The translations under genes and the position numbers were made by a program. A stretch of 36,681 nt of DNA from the NCBI GenBank assembly GCA_040880405.1, contig JBBDIM010000066.1, positions 1-36,681 of the forward strand, given 5' to 3'. Below the pieces are notes generated by a model. It saw only the letters and a list, made by a program, of their open reading frames with translations. It made no database searches and had not been told where the DNA came from. Below, in pieces: positions 16,819-24,303 of the stretch (its first letter is position 1; each line of letters opens with the position of its first letter). Source of the DNA: JBBDIM01 sp040880405 (GTDB lineage: Bacteria; Planctomycetota; Planctomycetia; Pirellulales; Pirellulaceae).

Positions 16819-17050
16819 GAGTTTCCCCTCTAGGGGCAAACCTCAACCTGCGGGGCCGCCACGGTCTTCGGAAACTTGGCTACTTCGGCGGAACGCGTAA
16901 ATTCCCTCTCGCGCTACTGGAGAGGGGCGGGTACCTCCGGTTAAGATAGGCAGTAGCGGAGTCACGTGGGCTGGGTTGGTGCCACGCTGAATCGGCGGTT
17001 ACCGGATCAACCAGGTAGCCGCGTCGTCTGTTTGCGCCAGCGAGAAATGA

Positions 17051-18034
17051 ATGCATCAAGACCAGGAACCGATCGACTCCCGCTTCAAAGTGGTGACGCC
17101 GGAGAACATCGCCTTCAGCTATGAAGTGGCGGGACCGTTCAGGCGGTTGATCGCGTTTCTGTTGGATTTGGCGATCCGCTTGTTGATCATGCTGGTCGTC
17201 TACCTGCTGATGATCTTTCTGTTCATCGCCGTCGGTCAGTTCGATCCCACGACTGCCGGCGACATGCTGTCCGCCGCGGGGCTGGTGGTCTACTTCCTGT
17301 TCGACTGGCTCTACATGGCCGGGTTTGAATATTTTTGGAACGGCAAGACGCCCGGCAAGTGGGTCCTTAATCTCCGCGTGCTGACCGACGAGGGAGAGCC
17401 GATCAACGCCCTCCAAGCCGGGCTGCGGAATGTCCTGCGGTATGTCGACATGATGCCGATGTACCCGATTCCGTTGGTCGCGCTGCGTGAGGAGAGCGGC
17501 GGAGCCCCCGTGCTGTTGACCTTCATGTTGGCCCTGTTGGTGCCGCTGTTTACGCGGCGGCTGCAGCGGATCGGCGACTTGGTCAGCGGCACGATGGTCG
17601 TGATCGAGGATCGGGCCTGGTTGATGAAGGTGGCGCGGATCGAGGACCAACGGGCCAAACTGCTCGCCGATTACATTCCGCCCAACTATGTAATGCCGCG
17701 GAGTACCGGCAAGGCGATCGCGATTTATGTCGAGCGGCGGCGCTACTTCACCACCGCCCGGCGACGCGAGATCGCGAGGCACTTGGCTCAACCACTGTTG
17801 GCCCGATTTGGCCTGCCGGAGGATACCAGTTACGATCTGTTGTTGTGCGCCATGTACTACCGGTCGTTCCTCTCGGAGCAATCGAGTGACGGGACCGCCG
17901 GCGACAGCACCCTCCTGAAAAACGTGCTGCTGCAAGAGCGACCGGAGGCGGCCGCGAATTCCCCGTTTAAAGGAGTCACCTCGGCCGGCGATTCCACCGC
18001 GTCACCCACTTCCCAGGAGCTCGGCCCCAGGTGA
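17051..18034 (+). CDS. RDD family membrane protein
   Basis: 327 residues from ATG 17051. The RDD domain is complete in about 25-190: the Arg of FRRLIAFLLDLAIR on the first helix, then hydrophobic helices at about 33-60 and 80-98, the NGKTPGKWVLNLRV segment between helices, RNVLRYVD, and LLTFMLALLVPLFTRRLQRIGDLVSGT at the end. A cytosolic tail of about 130 residues follows. RDD proteins are proposed transporters or envelope scaffolds; function is not established. It starts a tightly packed operon, and its stop overlaps the next start (GTGA). The upstream region contains only repeats, so the promoter is not clear. Confidence 0.9.
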   Translation: MHQDQEPIDSRFKVVTPENIAFSYEVAGPFRRLIAFLLDLAIRLLIMLVVYLLMIFLFIAVGQFDPTTAGDMLSAAGLVVYFLFDWLYMAGFEYFWNGKTPGKWVLNLRVLTDEGEPINALQAGLRNVLRYVDMMPMYPIPLVALREESGGAPVLLTFMLALLVPLFTRRLQRIGDLVSGTMVVIEDRAWLMKVARIEDQRAKLLADYIPPNYVMPRSTGKAIAIYVERRRYFTTARRREIARHLAQPLLARFGLPEDTSYDLLLCAMYYRSFLSEQSSDGTAGDSTLLKNVLLQERPEAAANSPFKGVTSAGDSTASPTSQELGPR

Positions 18035-19098
18035 AAGTCGCCACACTCATCGAACGCCGCCGCGTCTACTGGCAAGAGCTCGAAGGGCTGTGCGCCCAGA
18101 TGGAGACTTCCCGCGCCAAAAGTCTCGGGGCTCGGAACGTGGCGCGGTTCGCGGCGTTGTACCGCGCGGCCTGCGCCGACTTGGCTTTGGCCGACTCGTA
18201 CCAACTGCCGCCCAACATCGTCGACTACCTGCACAAGCTGGTCGGTAGGGCCCATGGCCTGTTGTACCGCAGCCGACGCATCCAATGGGCCAAGGTGGCC
18301 AAGTCGCTGATGTTCGATGTGCCGCAGCAGATTTTTAACGACCGCTGCGTGCAGGTTTGTTTCTGTCTGTTTTGGGGCGTGTTCCTGCTCTCGGCGATGA
18401 TGGCCGCCGACCCCGAGCGGTTCCCCGGGTTCGCCGCGGGAGTCGCGGGTGCCGAACAGTTGGACGCGATGGAATCGATGTATGGCGAGACATTCTCGCG
18501 GCACAGCGGCACCCCGGCGGCCAGCGGACCGGCGTTTTACATCAAACACAACACGAGCATTGGTTTGCAGTGCTTCGCCTTGGGGATCACCGTCGTGGGT
18601 GGACTGGGTGTGCTGCTGTTCAATGCCGCGATGCTGGGCACGGTGTTCGGGCACATGGCCAGCCCCAGTGTCCCGGAGGCGACCACCGCGAACTTCTACG
18701 AGTTCGTCACGGCCCATGGTCCGTTCGAGTTGACGGCGATTGTCCTTTCCGCCGGGGCCGGCCTGCGACTGGGGATGGCTTTGATCAATCCGCGGCACAA
18801 GCAAAACCGCCTCTTGCCGGAAGAGGTGCCTGACACTTACGAAAACACCGACGACCGCGACCGCGTGATCACCTTCACGCGGCTGGACTCGCTCAAGATC
18901 GCCAGTCGCCGCGCCTTACCGGCGATGGGGGCCGCGGTGGTGCTGTTTGTGTTGGCCGCGTTTGTTGAGGGGTGGATTTCCCCCACCACGCTGCCGGAAT
19001 GGGTCAAGCAGATGGTCGCGATCATCTCCAGCGGGGCCTTGATGGTTTACTTCATTTTGTTGGGTTATCCCCGGCGAGGTCCCGATGCAACTGGATAA
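18031..19098 (+). CDS. SpoIIM-like (stage II sporulation protein M family) membrane protein
   Basis: 355 residues from GTG 18031, which overlaps the RDD stop. A soluble helical N-terminal part (about 1-85) begins with the common RRRVYWQELEGLC section. Then come several membrane segments, with family signatures FYIKHNTSIGLQCFALGI, the GLGVLLFNAAMLGTVFGH helix and HGPFELTAIVLSAGAGLRLG. The last part has two further helices. In many bacteria outside the spore formers this family is encoded with RDD, MoxR and DUF58 genes, as here. Role unknown, thought to be at the envelope. The end overlaps the next gene by 14 bases. Confidence 0.88.
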   Translation: MKVATLIERRRVYWQELEGLCAQMETSRAKSLGARNVARFAALYRAACADLALADSYQLPPNIVDYLHKLVGRAHGLLYRSRRIQWAKVAKSLMFDVPQQIFNDRCVQVCFCLFWGVFLLSAMMAADPERFPGFAAGVAGAEQLDAMESMYGETFSRHSGTPAASGPAFYIKHNTSIGLQCFALGITVVGGLGVLLFNAAMLGTVFGHMASPSVPEATTANFYEFVTAHGPFELTAIVLSAGAGLRLGMALINPRHKQNRLLPEEVPDTYENTDDRDRVITFTRLDSLKIASRRALPAMGAAVVLFVLAAFVEGWISPTTLPEWVKQMVAIISSGALMVYFILLGYPRRGPDATG

Positions 19099-19966
19099 AA
19101 CCCGCATCGCGATCCGCGAGCGCGGCCTGCTAGAGATTTACGACCTGTCGCTGTTGGTCACCAAGGCGTACTGGGGCCGGCTCTTGCTGGCGATTGGGAT
19201 GGCGGTGGTGCCGTTCACGATCCTCAACGCGCTGATCCTTTGGCCGCTGGAACCCGACCTGGGATTGAACGACACGGCCAACGCGTTTGTCACCCTCATG
19301 ATTACCTTAATCGTCCTGCAAGCTCCGGCGGCCACGATTCCGGTGACGCTATTGCTAGGGGATGTCCTGTTCCATGACCAGCCCGACTGGAAGCGGATGT
19401 TCCAGGGGTTTCGCAAGGCGATCCCCCGGCTGTTTTGGACGGTCGCCATCCTCCGCGGCGTGCTGCCGGGGATGCTGATTATTGGCGTGGCAACCTACTT
19501 TGACGATTCGTTTATCGGGATGTCGGTGCTGCTGTTTTTGCTTTGCCTGGGAGTCACTATTTTGCGAACCGTGCGGCCTTACATCGGCGAGGTCATCGTG
19601 CTGGAGAGAAACCCCCTCCGCTCGCGGAATCCGGATGTGATGACCATCGGCCGCCGCAGCGCGGCCCTGCACAATCCAAACTTTGGCGATATGGTGGTCC
19701 GCGCGATGGCCTCCAGTATCTCGATCCTCCTGTTCGCCTCGGTCCTGACCAATGTCTGGGGAATGCGGGGTTATCTGTTCGGGCTGTGGGATTGGGATCG
19801 CTGGTTTCTGTTCCTGTGGTTGCCGCTGGCTACTTGGCTGGTGGTGTTGTTCATGGGAGTGGTCCGTTTTTTGAGCTACCTCGATCTCCGCATCCGCCGC
19901 GAAGGGTGGGAGGTGGAGCTGGTCGTCCGCGCCGAGGCCAACCGACTCCGCGAGGTGGCCGCATGA
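19085..19966 (+). CDS. Polytopic membrane protein of the RDD/SpoIIM/MoxR operon, unknown function
   Basis: 293 residues from ATG 19085. Four to six hydrophobic segments are visible (around 33-50, 68-95, 120-150 and 210-270), ending with a cytosolic stretch with many Arg and Glu. I do not recognise a named family, but proteins of this size and topology occur at the same position in related planctomycetal operons. It overlaps the previous gene by 14 bases. Its stop codon overlaps an ATG at 19963 (ATGA) that opens the frame running into the DUF4129-like gene. Confidence 0.8.
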   Translation: MQLDKTRIAIRERGLLEIYDLSLLVTKAYWGRLLLAIGMAVVPFTILNALILWPLEPDLGLNDTANAFVTLMITLIVLQAPAATIPVTLLLGDVLFHDQPDWKRMFQGFRKAIPRLFWTVAILRGVLPGMLIIGVATYFDDSFIGMSVLLFLLCLGVTILRTVRPYIGEVIVLERNPLRSRNPDVMTIGRRSAALHNPNFGDMVVRAMASSISILLFASVLTNVWGMRGYLFGLWDWDRWFLFLWLPLATWLVVLFMGVVRFLSYLDLRIRREGWEVELVVRAEANRLREVAA

Positions 19967-20034
19967 GTGGAGATGTTCGAGAGGACTCCCGAGTGGTCCA
20001 GCCAGCCGGAGTTGATGAGTGGCACCTGGTTACT

Positions 20035-20498
20035 GGGTGCCATGCCCACGCCCTCCAACGTGGGCATGAGAAGTGGGAGATGATCGTGACTTTTCTGGGA
20101 AGGCTGGTCGCCTACTCGGCTTCTATCGGACGGCTTTGCCGGAGCGACACGCTTTCACTAGCGGCTTGTCTACAAGCATCGCGTAATCAATTGCGCTACG
20201 GTATTGAGCGAGGTGACATCAATTCCTTCTGGAAGTTTTTTGCGGACGAGATTGATGCGTGGTCTCGTTATCTTGATTGCGTCTGCCCTGATCCACGCGA
20301 GGCGCACTTTCTGAAACGCGGAGGCGCGGAGATCGCAGAGAGCCCTCAGCGCCTCTGCGTTTCAAAGACTTTAAATTCGACAGGCAATTCCCGGACGATG
20401 TTAAATGGTCAACCATCTCGATCGTTGTTAATCGGGTTACCGGTGGAGAACAGGCGCGCCAAAACATGCCCACGTTGGAGGGCGTGGGCATGGCACCC
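20035..20498. repeat. Composite element with perfect 34-bp inverted ends, family B (copy 2)
   Basis: Ends 20035-20068 and 20465-20498 are exact inverted copies and equal the ends of 16468-16818. The inner flanks also match that copy: GAGAAGTGGGAGAT next to the left end and a CCGGTGGA..CGCCAAAA segment next to the right end. The middle differs and includes CGCGGAGGCGCGGAGAT-type repeat words. The element stops one base before the ATG at 20500 and is free of stop codons in the frame of that gene. Confidence 0.85.
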
Positions 20499-20499
20499 G

Positions 20500-21297
20500 A
20501 TGAACCTTCTGGCCATTCTCTGCTTATTTTTCGCCGCCGCGCCGGTCCCTGCTTCCGCCCAAGACTGGTGGGAGCAGGAACAAGAGACCACGCTGGAAGA
20601 CCCTGTCGCCACCGGGCAGCGATCCTTGGCCCGGCTGCCTGGCAACCATTGGTACGACGCCGAGGAGGACGACATCACGGCGGGGCACGTCCCTCCGGAA
20701 GCGAATCCTGATGCCCGGCCCGGCAGCCAAGCACCGGCCAAACAGCGGCAGAGCAGCAACCTGTGGGGCAGCGGCGGCACAGGCGGCGGCAGCGTGCTCT
20801 CCTGGCTGATTGTGGTGGGCGTGATCTTGATTCTCGGGAGCTTGCTGGGGTTGGTCATTTGGGGCGTGGTCCGCTCCCGCGCCAATCTGACCAAAACCGA
20901 CGAGACACCCCGCACCCTGGATGAGATCAGCAGCCAGGTCGACAAAGTCGAACACCTGCCGTTTGAAGTCAAGCGGCCTGACGCCAACCTGTTGGACGAG
21001 GCCCGGCGGCATTACCAGCAGGGAGACTACAGCGAGGCGATCATCTACCTGTTCAGCTACCAATTGCTGGAGCTCGACAAGGGGCAGATCATCCGCTTGG
21101 CCAAAGGCAAAACCAACGGGCAGTACCTCATGGAAATGCGGCACCAACGGCCCCTGCAAGGAATTTTGCGAACCACGGTCGACGCCTTCGAGGATGTCTT
21201 CTTCGGGCACCGGAAACTGACCCGCGGTCAGTTCGAGGCCTGCTGGGAACACCTTTCGCGGTTTCAATCGCTGATTCAAGGAGCCCGACCGGCATGA
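20500..21297 (+). CDS. DUF4129-like membrane protein (start remodelled by a repeat)
   Basis: 265 residues from the ATG at 20500. A clean signal peptide (MNLLAILCLFFAAAPVPASA) is followed by a low-complexity outer part, one membrane helix (SWLIVVGVILILGSLLGLVIW, about 105-127) and a soluble C-terminal domain: LLDEARRHYQQGDYSEAIIYLFSYQLLELDKG through FEDVFFGHRKLTRGQFEACWEHL. This domain matches the DUF4129 type found in RDD/MoxR/DUF58 operons. The same frame is open back to an ATG at 19963 that overlaps the previous stop, through the entire family-B element; that ancestral-looking start would give 444 residues. No ribosome site is visible before 20500. The stop overlaps the next start (ATGA). 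Confidence 0.8.
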   Translation: MNLLAILCLFFAAAPVPASAQDWWEQEQETTLEDPVATGQRSLARLPGNHWYDAEEDDITAGHVPPEANPDARPGSQAPAKQRQSSNLWGSGGTGGGSVLSWLIVVGVILILGSLLGLVIWGVVRSRANLTKTDETPRTLDEISSQVDKVEHLPFEVKRPDANLLDEARRHYQQGDYSEAIIYLFSYQLLELDKGQIIRLAKGKTNGQYLMEMRHQRPLQGILRTTVDAFEDVFFGHRKLTRGQFEACWEHLSRFQSLIQGARPA

Positions 21298-22772
21298 ACT
21301 CAGCTGCTCCGCCAAAATTTATAGCGGTAGGGCGCAAGCCCTCCGGTGAAGTGCGAGTTGATTATGCCGCCCCTGAGGCGTCTGGACCACGGTTCGGGTT
21401 CCATCAGGCGGCGTTGCCATTGAAGGGATCTCACGCCAAAGACCGGAGGGCTTGCGCCCTTCCGCTTTTATTTTTGACGCCTTCAATAGTAGCGGTAGGG
21501 CGCGAGACCTCCGATCCTTCGGCCGTGAAAAAGGGGTCAGGACTCTTTTTAGGTGCGCGTGTACCAATGGTTAACGGGTCGCTAAAAAGAGTCCTGACCC
21601 CTTTTTCACTCTGCCTGGCCCTGTTCGTCTTGGTCGGATCAACCGGTTGCCGCCCTGTGGCGGATACCGAACTTCCCACCCGCTACGGCAGTCGGCTCCA
21701 GCCGCAGCCCGCCAGTGTCAACGGGACACGCGTGCTGTCTGACATGTTCCGCGAGGCGGGGATCGATGTCTCCAGCCACCAACGGATCACCCCCCGCACC
21801 TTCCGCAGCGATGTGCTGATTTGGTTCCCGGAATCCTTCACCGGCCCGGAACTGGAGCTGCGCAACGCGATCACCGAGTGGCTAGAAGAGGACCAGTACC
21901 GGACCTTCATCTTCGTAGGTCGAGACTTCGACGCCGAGCTGGCCTACTGGGAAAAGGTGATCGATCGGGTCCCGCTGCAGCAACGGTGGGATGCGCGGCG
22001 GGCGAGGGCCAAAGCGGTTCAGCATTCCGATAACCAGGCGCGGTACGGGGCAGGCACGCGGGACTTCGGTTGGTTCACGTTCAACGGAGATGTCCCGGCC
22101 CGCGAAGTTACCATGCTCAATGGTCCCTGGGCCGATGGGGTCGACGCCGGGGCGACCGATATCCGCTTGTGGTCCAAAATGGAGACCAGCGGCACGACCG
22201 GCCGCGACGGAGTCCGCCGTGACGACGACGGGCTGGTTATCGAAAACCTCTTGACCGGCGACGACGACGAGCCGATCGTGGTGCGGCTCTCCGATGAGTT
22301 CTGGAACAACCAGATCATCCTAGTGAACAACGCCTCGTTCCTGCTCAACTTTTCGCTGGTCAACCCAGAGCACCGCAAACTGGCCGCCAAGCTGATTGAA
22401 ACGTGCGGCGAAAACGGGGCCGATTCGATCGCCTTCGTCGAGACCTACAACCAACCGGAAGTCCTCCAGCAAGACCCCGGAGCGGCCGGGACCAGCGGCT
22501 GGGAATGGCTGAGCCAATGGCCACTCCGGATGATCGGCTTGCAACTAGCGATCGCCCTGATCATGCTCTGCTTCGCCCTGTTCCCGATCTTCGGCCGAGC
22601 GAAACAGTTGCCCTCGGAAGGCTCGTCCGATTTCAAAAAACATATCGACGCCTTAGGCTCGCTACTCGAAGCCTCCGGCGACCATGCCTATGCCCAGCTC
22701 CGCATCAAACAGTATCATCAACTCGTGAAAGGGGACACGGTGTACCGCCGCTCCCGTGGACGGAAGGGTTAA
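21294..22772 (+). CDS. DUF4350-like lipoprotein with repeat-derived N-terminus
   Basis: The frame opens at ATG 21294, overlapping the stop of the previous gene, and is 492 codons long, but the first 90 or so residues are translated repeat sequence. A better start may be ATG 21567 (401 residues): it gives a lipoprotein signal with basic LKR, a hydrophobic core and STGC (Cys 28). The body is a DUF4350-type domain, with NGTRVLSDMFREAGIDVSS, the strand SDVLIWFPESF and a long extracytosolic part; a C-terminal membrane helix (MIGLQLAIALIMLCFALFPIF) is followed by a cytosolic tail with HIDALGSLLEASGDHAYA. The family lies in MoxR/DUF58 operons; role unknown. The stop codon TAA is within palindromic repeat copy 3. 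Confidence 0.85.
   Translation: MNSAAPPKFIAVGRKPSGEVRVDYAAPEASGPRFGFHQAALPLKGSHAKDRRACALPLLFLTPSIVAVGRETSDPSAVKKGSGLFLGARVPMVNGSLKRVLTPFSLCLALFVLVGSTGCRPVADTELPTRYGSRLQPQPASVNGTRVLSDMFREAGIDVSSHQRITPRTFRSDVLIWFPESFTGPELELRNAITEWLEEDQYRTFIFVGRDFDAELAYWEKVIDRVPLQQRWDARRARAKAVQHSDNQARYGAGTRDFGWFTFNGDVPAREVTMLNGPWADGVDAGATDIRLWSKMETSGTTGRDGVRRDDDGLVIENLLTGDDDEPIVVRLSDEFWNNQIILVNNASFLLNFSLVNPEHRKLAAKLIETCGENGADSIAFVETYNQPEVLQQDPGAAGTSGWEWLSQWPLRMIGLQLAIALIMLCFALFPIFGRAKQLPSEGSSDFKKHIDALGSLLEASGDHAYAQLRIKQYHQLVKGDTVYRRSRGRKG
21323..21466. repeat. MITE-like repeat, family A (complete copy)
   Basis: 144 bp with 25-nt terminal inverted repeats (21323-21347 and 21442-21466; 24 of 25 match; core GGGCGCAAGCCCTCCGGT). 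A further left end of the same family lies at about 21490-21515. It sits inside the open frame of the DUF4350-like gene. Related pieces occur at 13825-13940 and inside 16468-16818. Confidence 0.85.
21525..21609. repeat. Palindromic repeat, family P (copy 2), inside a coding frame
   Basis: 27-nt perfect arms (21525-21551 and 21583-21609) around a 31-nt loop. The loop is the reverse complement of the loop of copy 3, with two differences, so the two were inserted in opposite orientation. The ATG at 21567 lies in the loop and the right arm encodes LKRVLTPF of the lipoprotein signal. Confidence 0.92.
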
Positions 22773-22852
22773 AAAGGGGTCAGGACTCTTTTTAACGACC
22801 CGTTATCCATTGGTACACGCGCACCTAAAAAGAGTCCTGACCCCTTTTTAAC
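22768..22852. repeat. Palindromic repeat, family P (copy 3), overlapping a stop codon
   Basis: 27-nt perfect arms (22768-22794 and 22826-22852), loop 31 nt. The first arm begins GTTAA, and its TAA at 22770-22772 is the stop of the DUF4350-like gene. It separates that gene from the MoxR gene and could also form a strong transcript hairpin inside the operon. Confidence 0.92.
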
Positions 22853-22890
22853 TCCCGCAACCTATTCCGCCAGCCGCTAGAATTGCATCC

Positions 22891-24303
22891 ATGAATAGTC
22901 CTACTGACGTGATCGAGTTCCAGTGCTCCGCCTGCGAGAAACTGCTCCGCGTGCCGATCGCCGCGGCCGGCAAACGGGCCCGTTGTCCTCAATGCGAATC
23001 AATCCAACCGGTCCCTGAGCGGCCCCCGGGGGAAGAACCGCACTTCGCGCAGGAAGAGAGCGTCCCGGCCCAACCGATCACGCCCCCCGCGCCTGGGTTG
23101 ACCCTCCCGGAGTCGCTCCAAATGGGAAGCACGGCAACCAACCCGGCCAGTCCACCTGAGCAGACGCCCCCTTCCAATTTCTCGTCCGGTTCCCCATCGA
23201 CCCCCTCCGGCAACACGCCAGATCCATGGGACGAGGTCCCCGGAACCGCTCCTACCCGGCCAGCACCAGCACAGCCGACACCACCCGCCGCGCTGGCCCC
23301 GGACGATCAAGAAGCCTCAACTCGCCAGCGTCGCGAACTGAGCCCGGAGTTCGCCGAGACGCGTAAGCTGTTCGAGCAAATCACCGCGGAGATCGCGAAA
23401 ATCTACGTTGGCCAGGAGGAGATGGTCCTGGGCACGTTGGTTGCCCTCTTCTCCAGCGGGCATGTGCTGATCGAAAGCGCCCCGGGTCTTGGTAAAACGT
23501 TGTTCGTCCGCGTGCTCGGTCGGGTGCTAGGGTGCGACTTCGGCCGGGTTCAGTTCACCGCGGACTTGATGCCGTCCGATATCACCGGGGCACCCTTCTT
23601 CGACATGAAGGCGAACGAGTTCCGCTTCCGCCCGGGGCCGATCTTCACCCAGCTCTTGCTGGCGGACGAGATCAATCGTTCCCCCGCCAAAACACACGCC
23701 GCCCTCTTGGAAATCATGCAGGAGTTCCGCGTCACCATCGACGGCGAAAGCCACCAGATCACCCGGCCGTTTCTGGTGATGGCCACCCAAAACCCGATCG
23801 AGTCGGAAGGGACGTACAACCTGCCGGAAGCCCAGCTAGACCGCTTCATGTTCAAGCTGAAGCTCGACTACCCCACCGAACTGGAAGAGGCCGCGATCCT
23901 GCGCGATCACAGCCAGCAAAAGGATATCAACCAGCGGCTGGATGACGAGCTCCAAGTGTTGACCTCCCCAGAAAAAATCCTCGCCGTCACCGCCCAGAAC
24001 GCCAAGGTGTTGATCGACGACAAGCTGATCGACTACATCAATAAAATCGTCCGCTTAACTCGCACCTGGCCGCAGTTTCACATGGGGGCCTCACCCCGAG
24101 CGGGCCTCACCTTGATGCAGGGGGCGCGGACCATGGCCGCCTTCAACGGCCGCGACTACGCCGTGCCGGACGACGTCGTCCGGATCGCGATTCCCGCCTT
24201 GCGGCACCGCGTGATCCTTTCCGCCGAGGCCGAAGTCGAAGGGCATACCGCGGATGACCTGTTGACCGAGCTCATCCGCACCGTTGAGGTGCCCCGCCTG
24301 TGA
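22891..24303 (+). CDS. MoxR-type AAA+ ATPase with N-terminal zinc ribbon
   Basis: 470 residues from ATG 22891. A small zinc-ribbon-like module has C12-x2-C15 and C32-x2-C35, followed by a Pro-rich linker of about 100 residues. The AAA_3 core follows: Walker A ESAPGLGKT (K202), Walker B LLLADEINR (D259, E260), sensor 1 ATQNPIESEG, the arginine-finger region LPEAQLDRFMF and the C-terminal lid with SPRAGLTLMQGARTMA and DVVRIAIPALRHR. MoxR ATPases act as chaperones or activators for VWA/DUF58 partners, often with metal insertion. The zinc ribbon and linker make it about 140 residues longer than an ordinary MoxR (about 330). The stop overlaps the start of the DUF58 gene (GTGA), its likely partner. 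Confidence 0.95.
   Translation: MNSPTDVIEFQCSACEKLLRVPIAAAGKRARCPQCESIQPVPERPPGEEPHFAQEESVPAQPITPPAPGLTLPESLQMGSTATNPASPPEQTPPSNFSSGSPSTPSGNTPDPWDEVPGTAPTRPAPAQPTPPAALAPDDQEASTRQRRELSPEFAETRKLFEQITAEIAKIYVGQEEMVLGTLVALFSSGHVLIESAPGLGKTLFVRVLGRVLGCDFGRVQFTADLMPSDITGAPFFDMKANEFRFRPGPIFTQLLLADEINRSPAKTHAALLEIMQEFRVTIDGESHQITRPFLVMATQNPIESEGTYNLPEAQLDRFMFKLKLDYPTELEEAAILRDHSQQKDINQRLDDELQVLTSPEKILAVTAQNAKVLIDDKLIDYINKIVRLTRTWPQFHMGASPRAGLTLMQGARTMAAFNGRDYAVPDDVVRIAIPALRHRVILSAEAEVEGHTADDLLTELIRTVEVPRL

Noticed and set aside
16880..17935. Open frame of 351 codons on the minus strand
   Set aside because: Shadow of the RDD gene; it is rich in Gln/His/Arg and extends into the repeat region upstream.
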